Shown: positions 1 to 5,557 of the stretch, one piece after another
How positions within the stretch are numbered: the stretch's first letter is position 1
Layout: each line of letters begins with the position of its first letter
Assembly (NCBI GenBank): GCA_002786505.1
Contig: PCTK01000198.1
Span: 1,065 to 7,074, forward strand
Direction: 5' to 3'
Length of the DNA: 6,010 bases
DNA from: Nitrospinae bacterium CG22_combo_CG10-13_8_21_14_all_47_10
GTDB taxonomy: Bacteria; Nitrospinota; Nitrospinia; Nitrospinales; VA-1
The notes under the pieces: model-generated
Databases searched by the model: none
What the model was told of the DNA's origin: nothing
What the model saw: the letters and a program-made list of their open reading frames with translations, nothing else
Position numbers and translations under genes: made by a program

Positions 1-780
1 GAAAAGAAAATGATACCCGGTTTCGAGGAACAGTTGATCGGGCATGCCCAGGATGAAGAATTTGAGGTTTCGGCCATCCTCCCCGCTAACTGGAACCAGA
101 AAGTTCGCCGGATCAGTTTTCCTGTTCCGGGTGCACCTGACGAAAAGCAGGAAGACGACCGGGCTATCTTTAAAGTTAAAATTAAAAAAATAAGAAAACT
201 TCACCTGCCGGAATTGACCGATGAAATAGCTCAGCGAGAGGGATTTGCAACTGTCATCGAACTTCGCCGTGCCATCAAAATTGACCTGCAAAATTATAAA
301 GAACAGCAGGAAGAGTTAAGGATTAAAGAAGACATCTTCAACCTGCTGGTCAAAGATGCCGAAGTGACTCCACCCGAATCGGTGATCGAGAGGGAGTTGA
401 AATTCATGATAGAAGGCATGAAATTTCAAATTGCGCAGTCGGGAATGAAGGTGGAGGACTCCGGGTTCGAGCCTGAGAAAGCGAAGAAGGAGTGGCGGGG
501 AAAAGCAATCTTTAACACCACGGGTTATATGATGTTGGAATCAGTTGCCGCCGCCGAAAATATCCATTTGAGCCAACAGGATATGGAAAAGGAATATGAA
601 CTGCTAGCCCAACAGACGAAGCAGAAGGTGGAAGATGTCCAAAGACGAATCATGTCCAATCCTGATTCAATGAGCCAGACGACGACCAAGTTGCTTGGGC
701 AAAAAACAATGAACTTTATCTATTCGAACTGCGAGATTGAGTATTACAAAGAAGGCGAAGAGCCTGCCAAGGAAAGCTGA
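1..780 (+). CDS. tig: Trigger factor, C-terminal part (5' end outside window)
   Basis: Ribosome-associated chaperone and peptidyl-prolyl isomerase that binds nascent chains at the exit tunnel in the cytoplasm. The reading frame is open from base 1 (E-K-K before the first Met at position 10), so that Met is internal and the N-terminal ribosome-binding domain and part of the FKBP domain lie upstream. The fragment opens with the FKBP-domain stretch MIPGFEEQLIGHAQDEEF, closely matching MIPGFEDGIKGHKAGEEF of the E. coli protein as I remember it. It continues through the domain-closing strand (FKVKIKKIRKL) and the ELPEL-like linker (HLPELTDEIA) into a helical, charged C-terminal chaperone domain. 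The last residues (YYKEGEEPAKES) are an acidic tail. The 259 residues seen are about 60% of a usual 430-residue protein. Oddity: about 14 extra residues in the FKBP part (codons near 94-162). The stop lies 6 bases before the Rieske gene, which suggests one transcript. Identification is firm. Confidence 0.95.
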   Translation, partial: EKKMIPGFEEQLIGHAQDEEFEVSAILPANWNQKVRRISFPVPGAPDEKQEDDRAIFKVKIKKIRKLHLPELTDEIAQREGFATVIELRRAIKIDLQNYKEQQEELRIKEDIFNLLVKDAEVTPPESVIERELKFMIEGMKFQIAQSGMKVEDSGFEPEKAKKEWRGKAIFNTTGYMMLESVAAAENIHLSQQDMEKEYELLAQQTKQKVEDVQRRIMSNPDSMSQTTTKLLGQKTMNFIYSNCEIEYYKEGEEPAKES

Positions 781-786
781 AACTTT

Positions 787-1203
787 ATGAAATACGTCAA
801 AGTCATGAGTGAGGAAGATCTTCCTATTGGCAAGTCCGCGATTATATCGGCGGGTGCCCATGAGATCGCCCTTTTTAACTACAAGGGGAAATACTATGCC
901 GTTGCTAATAAATGCCCGCATAGAGGTTCGCCTTTGGGGGAAGGGCGCATTGAAGAGGGCATTGTGATTTGCCCGAATCATGAATGGCGTTTTAAACTGG
1001 AAAACGGGGCGAATATGCAGAACCCTGAACTGTTTATCCCGACTTATCCGGTAAAGGTCAAAAACGAAAATATTTATATTGGACTGGAAGAAGAAAGCGG
1101 AAATATTGCATATGGGAAAAAAGCCTCGGTATTGCCTTCGAGCCTCAAGTTCAGTGTCCCCACCATTCAAAAGCCCCGCAACCCTGAAGAAGAACTGGAT
1201 TGA
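787..1203 (+). CDS. Rieske [2Fe-2S] ferredoxin-like protein
   Basis: Small soluble Rieske-fold electron-transfer protein of 138 residues. The cluster-binding boxes are intact: C43-P-H45-R-G and C62-P-N-H65-E-W, with 16 residues between H45 and C62, giving two Cys and two His ligands. Following residues (W67-R-F, then LENG) match the usual Rieske ferredoxin pattern W-x-F near T/N-G. No signal peptide or membrane anchor is seen, so it resembles NirD or dioxygenase-type ferredoxins rather than the bc1 subunit. The fold should end near residue 104 (NIYIGLEEE). A tail of about 34 residues (K/S/P-rich, ending in PRNPEEELD) is additional. The start is supported by a purine-rich AAGGAAAG (769-776) inside the end of tig; a Met at codon 7 is an alternative. 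The partner oxygenase or reductase is not in the window, so its electron acceptor cannot be named. It is probably co-transcribed with tig, which is not a standard neighbour. Confidence 0.9.
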   Translation: MKYVKVMSEEDLPIGKSAIISAGAHEIALFNYKGKYYAVANKCPHRGSPLGEGRIEEGIVICPNHEWRFKLENGANMQNPELFIPTYPVKVKNENIYIGLEEESGNIAYGKKASVLPSSLKFSVPTIQKPRNPEEELD

Positions 1204-1383
1204 GGTTCTTAAATTATTACAGTTTGGTCCGTAGTTCTTCTGAAAAATTTTTATTAAGATAAATGACCAAGCTAAGTATAAGCCAGTAATTTTTCCTACC
1301 AAATTTTTTTTAAAAACGAACGGATAATTTTATTTAAGATTTCAGGTTTTTAAAGTTGGTATGATTACACGTGCTTGAGATGT

Positions 1384-1403
1384 AGGCTGAAGATTTTCAG
1401 CCT
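1384..1403. repeat. 8-bp hairpin at the stop codon of the 145-residue protein gene
   Basis: AGGCTGAA (1384-1391) and TTCAGCCT (1396-1403) pair perfectly around a 4-base loop, and the TGA stop of the minus-strand gene (1397-1399) lies in one arm. No T tract follows on either strand, so it is not a standard intrinsic terminator. It may protect the mRNA 3' end or assist termination. The rest of the gap 1204-1383 is AT-rich and shows no gene or clear terminator for the Rieske transcript. Confidence 0.5.
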
Positions 1404-1834
1404 GTAGGGTTGTCATCCCCAATTTCGACCCATTTTGGATCGCCGTGGGCTTTATAATTTTCTGTTCCACAGAAAGTGCCTTCATGATAGATATTGACCT
1501 TGAATTTACCGCCGCCATATTTTTCGGTAATATATGGAACGGGGTCCTCAATTTCGATGAGTTCGGGTGTTTCGTACTTGCCAATCAGCTTGAACTCCAT
1601 TCCCATTCCTGAAGGAAGCAAGACATAAAATTTCAAGTTGGTTTCGGCCAGGATTTTTTTAAAATCTTCCTCGCAATCATTCCGGGTATAATTGGGGCCT
1701 ATCCTTTGCCTGGCTCGGCGTTTGAGGTAGTCTTCCATCAGGTTATAAAACCACCAGTTCTTCTTTTTGCGATCGTCATGGAGAAACGGGTATTCCACAA
1801 ACCCGTGTTTATTTATGAAAGGTTTTTTTGCCAT
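1397..1834 (-). CDS. Unrecognised conserved-looking 145-residue protein
   Basis: I do not recognise a family. I chose the ATG at 1834 because AAGGAG lies 7 bases upstream of it on the minus strand and a near-consensus promoter precedes that. A longer frame reaching 1891 would run through the promoter and is unlikely. The protein is soluble, with no signal peptide or membrane segment. Residues 1-45 are basic and aromatic (K23-K-K-N-W-W-F-Y, then K38-R-R-A-R-Q-R), possibly a nucleic-acid or ribosome contact. Residues 51-66 form an acidic helix, and residues 67-97 read as beta strands (LKFYVLLP, MEFKLIGKYE). The C-terminal part (99-135) has a strand-turn-strand module with Y-GGG-KFKVNIYHEG and a GDPKW end. 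This resembles short beta modules I recall in phage and plasmid hypothetical proteins, but the likeness is loose. Two Cys (54, 122) are not arranged as a metal site. Coding is credible from the composition and signals; function is unknown. Confidence 0.75.
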   Translation of the reverse strand: MAKKPFINKHGFVEYPFLHDDRKKKNWWFYNLMEDYLKRRARQRIGPNYTRNDCEEDFKKILAETNLKFYVLLPSGMGMEFKLIGKYETPELIEIEDPVPYITEKYGGGKFKVNIYHEGTFCGTENYKAHGDPKWVEIGDDNPTG

Positions 1835-1841
1835 CGAGTTA

Positions 1842-1847
1842 CTCCTT
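1842..1847 (-). promoter_or_regulatory. Shine-Dalgarno AAGGAG fixing the start at 1834
   Basis: On the minus strand AAGGAG stands 7 bases before the ATG at 1834-1832. It is a near-perfect anti-16S match at optimal spacing and decides the start of the 145-residue protein over the longer frame. Confidence 0.8.
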
Positions 1848-1862
1848 AAGGTTGCAAGATTA

Positions 1863-1891
1863 ATTATATGCATTTGTCGGAGGACTGACAA
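1863..1891 (-). promoter_or_regulatory. Sigma70-type promoter for the 145-residue protein gene
   Basis: Reading the minus strand, TTGTCA (plus 1886-1891, 5 of 6 to TTGACA) is followed after exactly 17 bases by TATAAT (plus 1863-1868, 6 of 6). Transcription would begin near 1856, giving a leader of about 20 bases that carries the AAGGAG ribosome site. The -35 box abuts the GTG start of the divergent methyltransferase, and the spacer covers its Shine-Dalgarno. RNA polymerase here could therefore hinder, or be hindered by, expression of the opposite gene. This is the best promoter match I found in the window. Confidence 0.7.
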
Positions 1892-1894
1892 GTG
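1871..1894. repeat. Inverted repeat with Shine-Dalgarno in its loop, possible operator or RNA hairpin
   Basis: CATTTGTC (1871-1878) and GACAAGTG (1887-1894) are reverse complements except for one T-G position, around an 8-base loop GGAGGACT. In plus-strand RNA the loop would display the GGAGG ribosome site of the methyltransferase and the right arm would contain its GTG start. In DNA the right arm overlaps the -35 box of the opposite promoter. It could be a repressor site, an RNA hairpin or chance; the repeat itself is directly visible. Confidence 0.45.
1879..1883 (+). promoter_or_regulatory. Shine-Dalgarno GGAGG favouring a GTG start at 1892
   Basis: GGAGG lies 8 bases before GTG at 1892. 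The competing in-frame ATG at 1922 has only a weak GGGA-like stretch (1913-1916) about 5 bases before it. The ribosome site argues for the GTG start, adding ten residues to the methyltransferase. Confidence 0.6.
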
Positions 1895-2665
1895 ATCGAA
1901 TTTTTAATTTCAGGGAAGCTTATGAGTAAATTTTTCAGCACGAATTATTGGGCTGTAGGGTTTCAATCCAAACTCTATGATTGGTTATGTCCAGAGTCCT
2001 ATTTTGAATCAATGCGGCGGGTGATTGCCGCCATGCCGGACGGGAAATCCTTAAACCTGCTTGATGCGGGTTGTGGCTCAGGCCTCCTTTTGCAACTTCT
2101 TGCAGAACGCATCCGGGGGGGCATGGTTTATACGGGGCTGGATATCCTGAAAGCCGGGGTGGACCAGACATTGCTTCGCGCCCGGAAGTTGGGGGTTGCC
2201 AATCGGGTTTCCTGTTTTCAATCCGATTTACGGTCTCCGTTAGTTGGGCAAAAGTTCGACGTAGTCGTTGGGCACTTCTCACTTTATACTCTTAAGTCGC
2301 CTGATCAAAGACAGGAGGCTTTAGCAAATCTGAAGGCTGTCATGGAGCCAGAGGGATTGCTCATTCTTGTTAATCCTTCCATTGATTATGATGCGAGCTC
2401 CATTGTTGACGAAAGCATCAGGCTAATCAGAGATCGCCATGGGATGTTAGTGAGCCTTATTAAGAAGTTTCTGATTTATCCATTTACAAAGGCTATAGGA
2501 CTTCGGTTCATCAAAAAGCAACTCCGGCATGGGGAATGGAAGGCTTATACGCGCGAAGAGTTTTCTACGGAAATTGAAAGGGCGGGTATTGCGGTTCAAC
2601 ATATGGAAGAGGTCTATGCCGGGAGTGCGTTTTTAGCCGCTGGAAAATTGATGCACACGCCTTAG
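1892..2665 (+). CDS. Class I SAM-dependent methyltransferase
   Basis: Cytoplasmic Rossmann-fold methyltransferase of 257 residues (247 if it starts at ATG 1922). SAM-binding motif I is clear: LLDAGCGSG at residues 56-64. An acidic residue at the end of the second strand (T-G-L-D84) would bind the ribose hydroxyls, and Q-S-D112 is in the adenine-contact position. FDVVVGHFSLY (122-132) is the motif IV region, and EPEGLLILVNP (152-162) is the post-motif strand typical of the Methyltransf_11/25 group. The region 165-215, between the core and the last strands, is helical and basic (IKKFLIYPFTKAIGLRFIKKQLR) and probably forms the substrate cap. The substrate cannot be named; UbiE-like, small-molecule and lipid enzymes share this layout. 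The gene is divergent from the 145-residue protein and convergent with the Gfo/Idh/MocA gene, so it is probably transcribed alone. No good plus-strand promoter was found; it may sit inside the divergent gene. Confidence 0.88.
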   Translation: MIEFLISGKLMSKFFSTNYWAVGFQSKLYDWLCPESYFESMRRVIAAMPDGKSLNLLDAGCGSGLLLQLLAERIRGGMVYTGLDILKAGVDQTLLRARKLGVANRVSCFQSDLRSPLVGQKFDVVVGHFSLYTLKSPDQRQEALANLKAVMEPEGLLILVNPSIDYDASSIVDESIRLIRDRHGMLVSLIKKFLIYPFTKAIGLRFIKKQLRHGEWKAYTREEFSTEIERAGIAVQHMEEVYAGSAFLAAGKLMHTP

Positions 2666-2706
2666 TCGGTTAAGGGAACTCGTCAGGGCAACAAGTCGGT
2701 CGATTT

Positions 2707-3735
2707 TCAGGGAAGAGGTACCTTTGTTCCGTTATTGCGATAGCTACGGTAGACCGCTTCTGTAAAGCGCATGTATTCCACTCCTGTTGCAAACGAAGTA
2801 TGGGTAAATGGTGTTTTGCGCCTGATTGCATTGATGAACTCCTCTTCAACTTTCCAGGACCCGCGCAAGTTTTTTGGGATTGGGATTTCCTTGATTTGAC
2901 CGTGAGGGCCAAAATATAACTTTCCATCGGGTATAAACTCCAGAACCAGGGTCCCTTTTTGACCCACAATTTTCACCTGAGGTTTGTCCGAGCCGGTTTC
3001 GCTGATTAACATGGATCCCGAAATGTCCTCCTGCAAATGCATTTGTACGGAGAGGTAGTCGGGGATTTCTATTTGAACGGAGTCACCGGTTTCAGGATCA
3101 ATGGCTGTTTCATTAAAAGTTCGGGCTTCTGCCTTGACCCATTGAGCGGGCGGCAACCAGCGTAGCAAACTCTCGTAGATAATTCCCAATGTCATTACGT
3201 TCATGCCGCTGAACTTCAGGTTTTTTCTCCAGTGCAAAAAATTTTGTGGAACCGCCAAAGGGGCGGATTGATAGTCAACATGAAAAAATAAAATTTTCCC
3301 TAAATCTTGCATCAGATTGGCAATAAAAGTATCGGCATGCAGGGAAAAGGGCGCGGGGACCAACTGCGCAACAAGTTCTGGATGATTCAATGAGGTGTCC
3401 AGCATTTTTCTGGCTTCTGCGTGATTCATAGCCATACGTGCTTCGCACAAGACATGTTTTCCAGATTCAAGTGCCAGGCAAGTAGCAGGACAATGTAAGT
3501 CAGGCCAGGTTCCGATGACAACGGCAGAAAGGTTTGGGGAAGTGGCAACTTCCATCCATGAGTCTCGGAGGATTGGTATGTTAAATTCCTCGGCGGCTAT
3601 TTTCGTGGACTCGATGGTGCGGTTGGCGACTTCCAGAACTTCAACACCAGGAAGAGCCAGCAGTTTAGGCAGGTGTATTTTTTTTGTGTTTTGCCCAGCA
3701 CCAATAATGCCTATGCGGATTTTATTATTTTGCAA
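2707..3735 (-). CDS. Gfo/Idh/MocA-family protein lacking the usual catalytic residues
   Basis: A 342-residue protein of usual family length. The N-terminal NAD(P)-binding Rossmann fold starts at once with KIRIGIIGAGQNTKKIHLP (5-23), and AVVIGTWPDLH (71-81) aligns with the V-x-I-x-T-P/W loop. The C-terminal beta-sheet domain follows, with GTKGTL-like G-Q-K-G-T-L-V-L-E (258-266) and an EEEFINAIR helix (297-305), both characteristic. The family's E-K-P loop reads C-E98-A-R100, so the catalytic Lys is absent. Aligning TLGIIYESLLRWL (182-194) with the usual D-L-G-x-H-x-x-D replaces Asp, His and Asp by T182, I186 and S189. It may bind nucleotide without normal dehydrogenase chemistry, or belong to a variant clade. 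The only family-consistent start is TTG at 3735, with weak ribosome-site support; no in-frame ATG lies between it and a stop at 3763-3765. Its substrate is unknown and it looks monocistronic. Confidence 0.85.
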   Translation of the reverse strand: MQNNKIRIGIIGAGQNTKKIHLPKLLALPGVEVLEVANRTIESTKIAAEEFNIPILRDSWMEVATSPNLSAVVIGTWPDLHCPATCLALESGKHVLCEARMAMNHAEARKMLDTSLNHPELVAQLVPAPFSLHADTFIANLMQDLGKILFFHVDYQSAPLAVPQNFLHWRKNLKFSGMNVMTLGIIYESLLRWLPPAQWVKAEARTFNETAIDPETGDSVQIEIPDYLSVQMHLQEDISGSMLISETGSDKPQVKIVGQKGTLVLEFIPDGKLYFGPHGQIKEIPIPKNLRGSWKVEEEFINAIRRKTPFTHTSFATGVEYMRFTEAVYRSYRNNGTKVPLP

Positions 3736-3842
3736 AAGAGGGATTCTTTCAAAAAACAGGGTTCATTTCCTAAAAATTCTTTAAATACAATAAGTTTGTC
3801 TTGTTTTAGGACTTGTGTTAAGGTAAATCTGAGAAATTTTAG

Positions 3843-3848
3843 TATAAT
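3843..3848 (+). promoter_or_regulatory. Candidate -10 box for the response regulator gene
   Basis: A perfect TATAAT sits 38 bases before the response regulator ATG, in the AT-rich divergent gap 3736-3886. No good -35 hexamer occurs at 16-18 bases upstream (AAGGTA at 17), so an activator or a chance match is possible. I saw no convincing promoter for the opposite gene in the same gap. Confidence 0.4.
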
Positions 3849-3886
3849 AGATGTAAGGCTATGTATTAGCTTTTTCGAGCTTAGTT

Positions 3887-4273
3887 ATGAATTATGACAT
3901 TAAAATTTTAATTGTTGAAGATCTTTTAACGACCCGTTTGTTTCTGCGCAGGACATTAAAAAAACTGGGCTATACGAATGTGGTTTTGAGTCCAGATGGG
4001 GAGGCGGCGTTAGAAGAGCTAGGACGAAGTTCTTTTGATCTCATTATTTCTGACTGGCATATGCCCAAGATGGATGGCCTGGATTTTTTTAAAGCGCTGA
4101 GCAAAAATCCTAAATGGCATGATATTCCTTTTTTGTTGATCACTGCCGAAAAAGAGCGCGAAAAAGTTATTGAGGCTGTGCAGGCGGGTATTAAACAATA
4201 TCTGGTGAAGCCTGTTGAGCCGGAAAAATTAAGCAATAAAATTAAACAAGTGGTTTTTGGGGGGGCGGCTTAA
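3887..4273 (+). CDS. Stand-alone CheY-like response regulator (receiver domain only)
   Basis: A 128-residue single receiver domain that would be phosphorylated by a histidine kinase and act by protein-protein contact. All key positions are present: acidic pair E11-D12, phospho-acceptor D56 in SDWHMPKMDG (E. coli CheY has DWNMPNMDG), switch T86-A87, Y105 and K108-P109. The close likeness to CheY around D56 and the aromatic switch Y105 suggest a chemotaxis-type or similar signalling output, but CheY-like orphans serve many roles. No output domain and no kinase, CheA or flagellar gene is in the window, so the gene symbol is left blank. The ribosome site before ATG 3887 is weak (GAGC, 6 bases upstream). 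The last codons (GTT TTT GGG GGG GCG GCT TAA) contain a G7 tract that takes part in a potential terminator stem. Confidence 0.93.
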   Translation: MNYDIKILIVEDLLTTRLFLRRTLKKLGYTNVVLSPDGEAALEELGRSSFDLIISDWHMPKMDGLDFFKALSKNPKWHDIPFLLITAEKEREKVIEAVQAGIKQYLVKPVEPEKLSNKIKQVVFGGAA

Positions 4274-4305
4274 AACAACCACCAGCACACCCCCCGATTA
4301 AAACC
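4252..4305. terminator. Candidate bidirectional terminator between response regulator and metK
   Basis: GGTTTT (4252-4257) and GGGGGG (4259-4264) can pair with CCCCCC (4290-4295) and AAAACC (4300-4305), two 6-bp stems separated by a 1x4 internal loop, around a 25-base loop. The plus strand then runs pyrimidine-rich (CTTTCTTCCCC) to TTATTTTTAT; the minus strand continues with a T-rich stretch after the stem. The position between two convergent genes fits. The large loop, the overlap with the end of the response regulator coding sequence and the distance to the T tract are atypical, so confidence is modest. Confidence 0.35.
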
Positions 4306-4323
4306 GCTTTCTTCCCCTTATTT

Positions 4324-5484
4324 TTATAATCCCGCATCCTTTTTGATGGCGGCGGCCTTATCTGTTTTTTCCCAAGTGAATGAACTTTCTTTTCTGCCAA
4401 AATGTCCATAAGCCGCAGTTGCCAGATAGCGGGGCTTTAAGAGATCCAGGGTCTTAACAATGCCAGCAGGCTTGAGGTTGAAGTGGGAGCGGACCAAATC
4501 TTCCAGGATAGCCGGGTTAACTTTATGCGTTCCAAAGGTTTCCACGCAAATGGAAACAGGATCGGCAACTCCAATAGCGTAGGCCAATTGAACTTCACAG
4601 CGGTTAGCCACTTTGGCCGCAACCAGGTTTTTGGCGATATACCGGGCCATGTAAGCCGCGGAGCGGTCGACCTTGGATGGATCTTTTCCTGAAAAGGCAC
4701 CTCCACCATGACGAGCGAACCCACCATAGGTATCGACAATAATTTTTCTTCCTGTTAAACCACAATCTCCGTGCGGACCACCAACAACAAAACGTCCGGT
4801 TGGGTTGATATGGATTTTCATTTTTTTATGTTGCAGTTTTTTGGGAACGACTTTTTCGATCACGAGTTCTGTGATTTCAGACCGCAATTGTTTGTTGGTC
4901 ACGCTAGGGGCATGTTGAGTCGAAATGACGATTGTTTCCACGCATACGGGTTTGTTGTTCTCATACCTGATAGAGACTTGGGATTTACTGTCGGGTCTCA
5001 AATAGGGGAGGGTGCCTTTTTTCCTTAACTCAGAAAGTTTGCGCACCAGTTTATGGGAATACATAATGGGTGCTGGCATCAATTCAGGAGTTTCATCGCT
5101 GGCATAGCCGAACATCATTCCCTGGTCACCCGCACCTTGCTCATGTTTGTCATCGTTTACCCCTTGAGCGATATCTCCAGATTGCTCATCAAGAGCAACC
5201 ATTACTCCACAGGTTTCAAAATCAAAACCCATATCGGAGTGGGAGAATCCGATATTTTTTATTGTGTTTCTGACAATTTTAGGGATTTCCACATAACAAT
5301 TCGTTGTGATTTCTCCGGCGATCACAGCAAAACCGGTGGTGATCAATGTTTCACAGGCAACTCTTGCTTTGGGGTCCTTTTCGAGAATTGCGTCCAGAAT
5401 GGAGTCGGAAACCTGGTCTGCTATTTTGTCGGGATGTCCTTCGGACACAGATTCAGAGGTGAACAAAAAATTTCCTGGGTTCAT
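4324..5484 (-). CDS. metK: S-adenosylmethionine synthetase (methionine adenosyltransferase)
   Basis: Makes S-adenosylmethionine from methionine and ATP with release of phosphate and diphosphate; cytoplasmic, usually tetrameric, Mg and K dependent. The 386 residues match the usual length of about 385-400. Visible motifs: FTSESVSEGHPDKIADQVSD at 8-27 (H17, D19 and K20 at the active site), the hexapeptide-type signature GAGDQGMMFGY (117-127), GDCGLTGRKIIVDTYGG (239-255), and the P-loop-like signature GGGAFSGKDPSKVDRSAAY (260-278). The C-terminal domain ends near SFTWEKTDKAAAIKK. The start ATG at 5484 has AAGGG 8 bases upstream on the minus strand. It lies 73 bases after the end of ptsI on the same strand. 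That gap is too short and unstructured, by eye, to hold a SAM riboswitch, and no strong promoter was found, so read-through from ptsI is likely. Identification is firm. Confidence 0.98.
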   Translation of the reverse strand: MNPGNFLFTSESVSEGHPDKIADQVSDSILDAILEKDPKARVACETLITTGFAVIAGEITTNCYVEIPKIVRNTIKNIGFSHSDMGFDFETCGVMVALDEQSGDIAQGVNDDKHEQGAGDQGMMFGYASDETPELMPAPIMYSHKLVRKLSELRKKGTLPYLRPDSKSQVSIRYENNKPVCVETIVISTQHAPSVTNKQLRSEITELVIEKVVPKKLQHKKMKIHINPTGRFVVGGPHGDCGLTGRKIIVDTYGGFARHGGGAFSGKDPSKVDRSAAYMARYIAKNLVAAKVANRCEVQLAYAIGVADPVSICVETFGTHKVNPAILEDLVRSHFNLKPAGIVKTLDLLKPRYLATAAYGHFGRKESSFTWEKTDKAAAIKKDAGL

Positions 5485-5492
5485 TAATGTTT

Positions 5493-5497
5493 CCCTT
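5493..5497 (-). promoter_or_regulatory. Shine-Dalgarno of metK
   Basis: AAGGG on the minus strand, 8 bases before the ATG at 5484, confirms the start chosen for metK. Confidence 0.6.
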
Positions 5498-5557
5498 TTT
5501 TTAGAAGATTAGAAAATAAAATGAGACAATTTTTATTGGCGATTTCAATTGATAATG

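Noticed and set aside
1190..1210. AAGAAC / GTTCTT hairpin at the end of the Rieske gene as a terminator
   Set aside because: The stem is only 6 AT-rich pairs with a 9-base loop and is followed by AAATTATT rather than a T run.
667..1302. Long open frame of 211 codons on the minus strand
   Set aside because: It lies antisense over the end of tig and all of the Rieske gene, both of which have clear family motifs; its translation shows no recognisable domain.
1834..1891. 19-residue N-terminal extension of the 145-residue protein
   Set aside because: It would be encoded across the promoter and lacks its own ribosome site, while ATG 1834 has an ideal AAGGAG.
2664..2700. Direct repeat AGTCGGT (2664-2670 and 2694-2700) between convergent stops, possible terminator or attachment site
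   Set aside because: Seven bases is expected by chance at this distance. The repeats are direct, so they form no hairpin, and there is no T tract or element between them.
1892..5484. A functional SAM module linking the methyltransferase and metK
   Set aside because: They are on opposite strands about 1.7 kb apart with two unrelated genes between them, so shared SAM use is not evidence of a system.
5053..5487. Open frame of 144 codons on the plus strand
   Set aside because: It is antisense to metK, which is unambiguous, and its product is Cys/His/Phe-rich shadow sequence with no domain.
5485..5557. Possible SAM riboswitch in the metK leader
   Set aside because: The gap is only 73 bases, AT-rich and without the multi-stem layout of any SAM riboswitch class I know.
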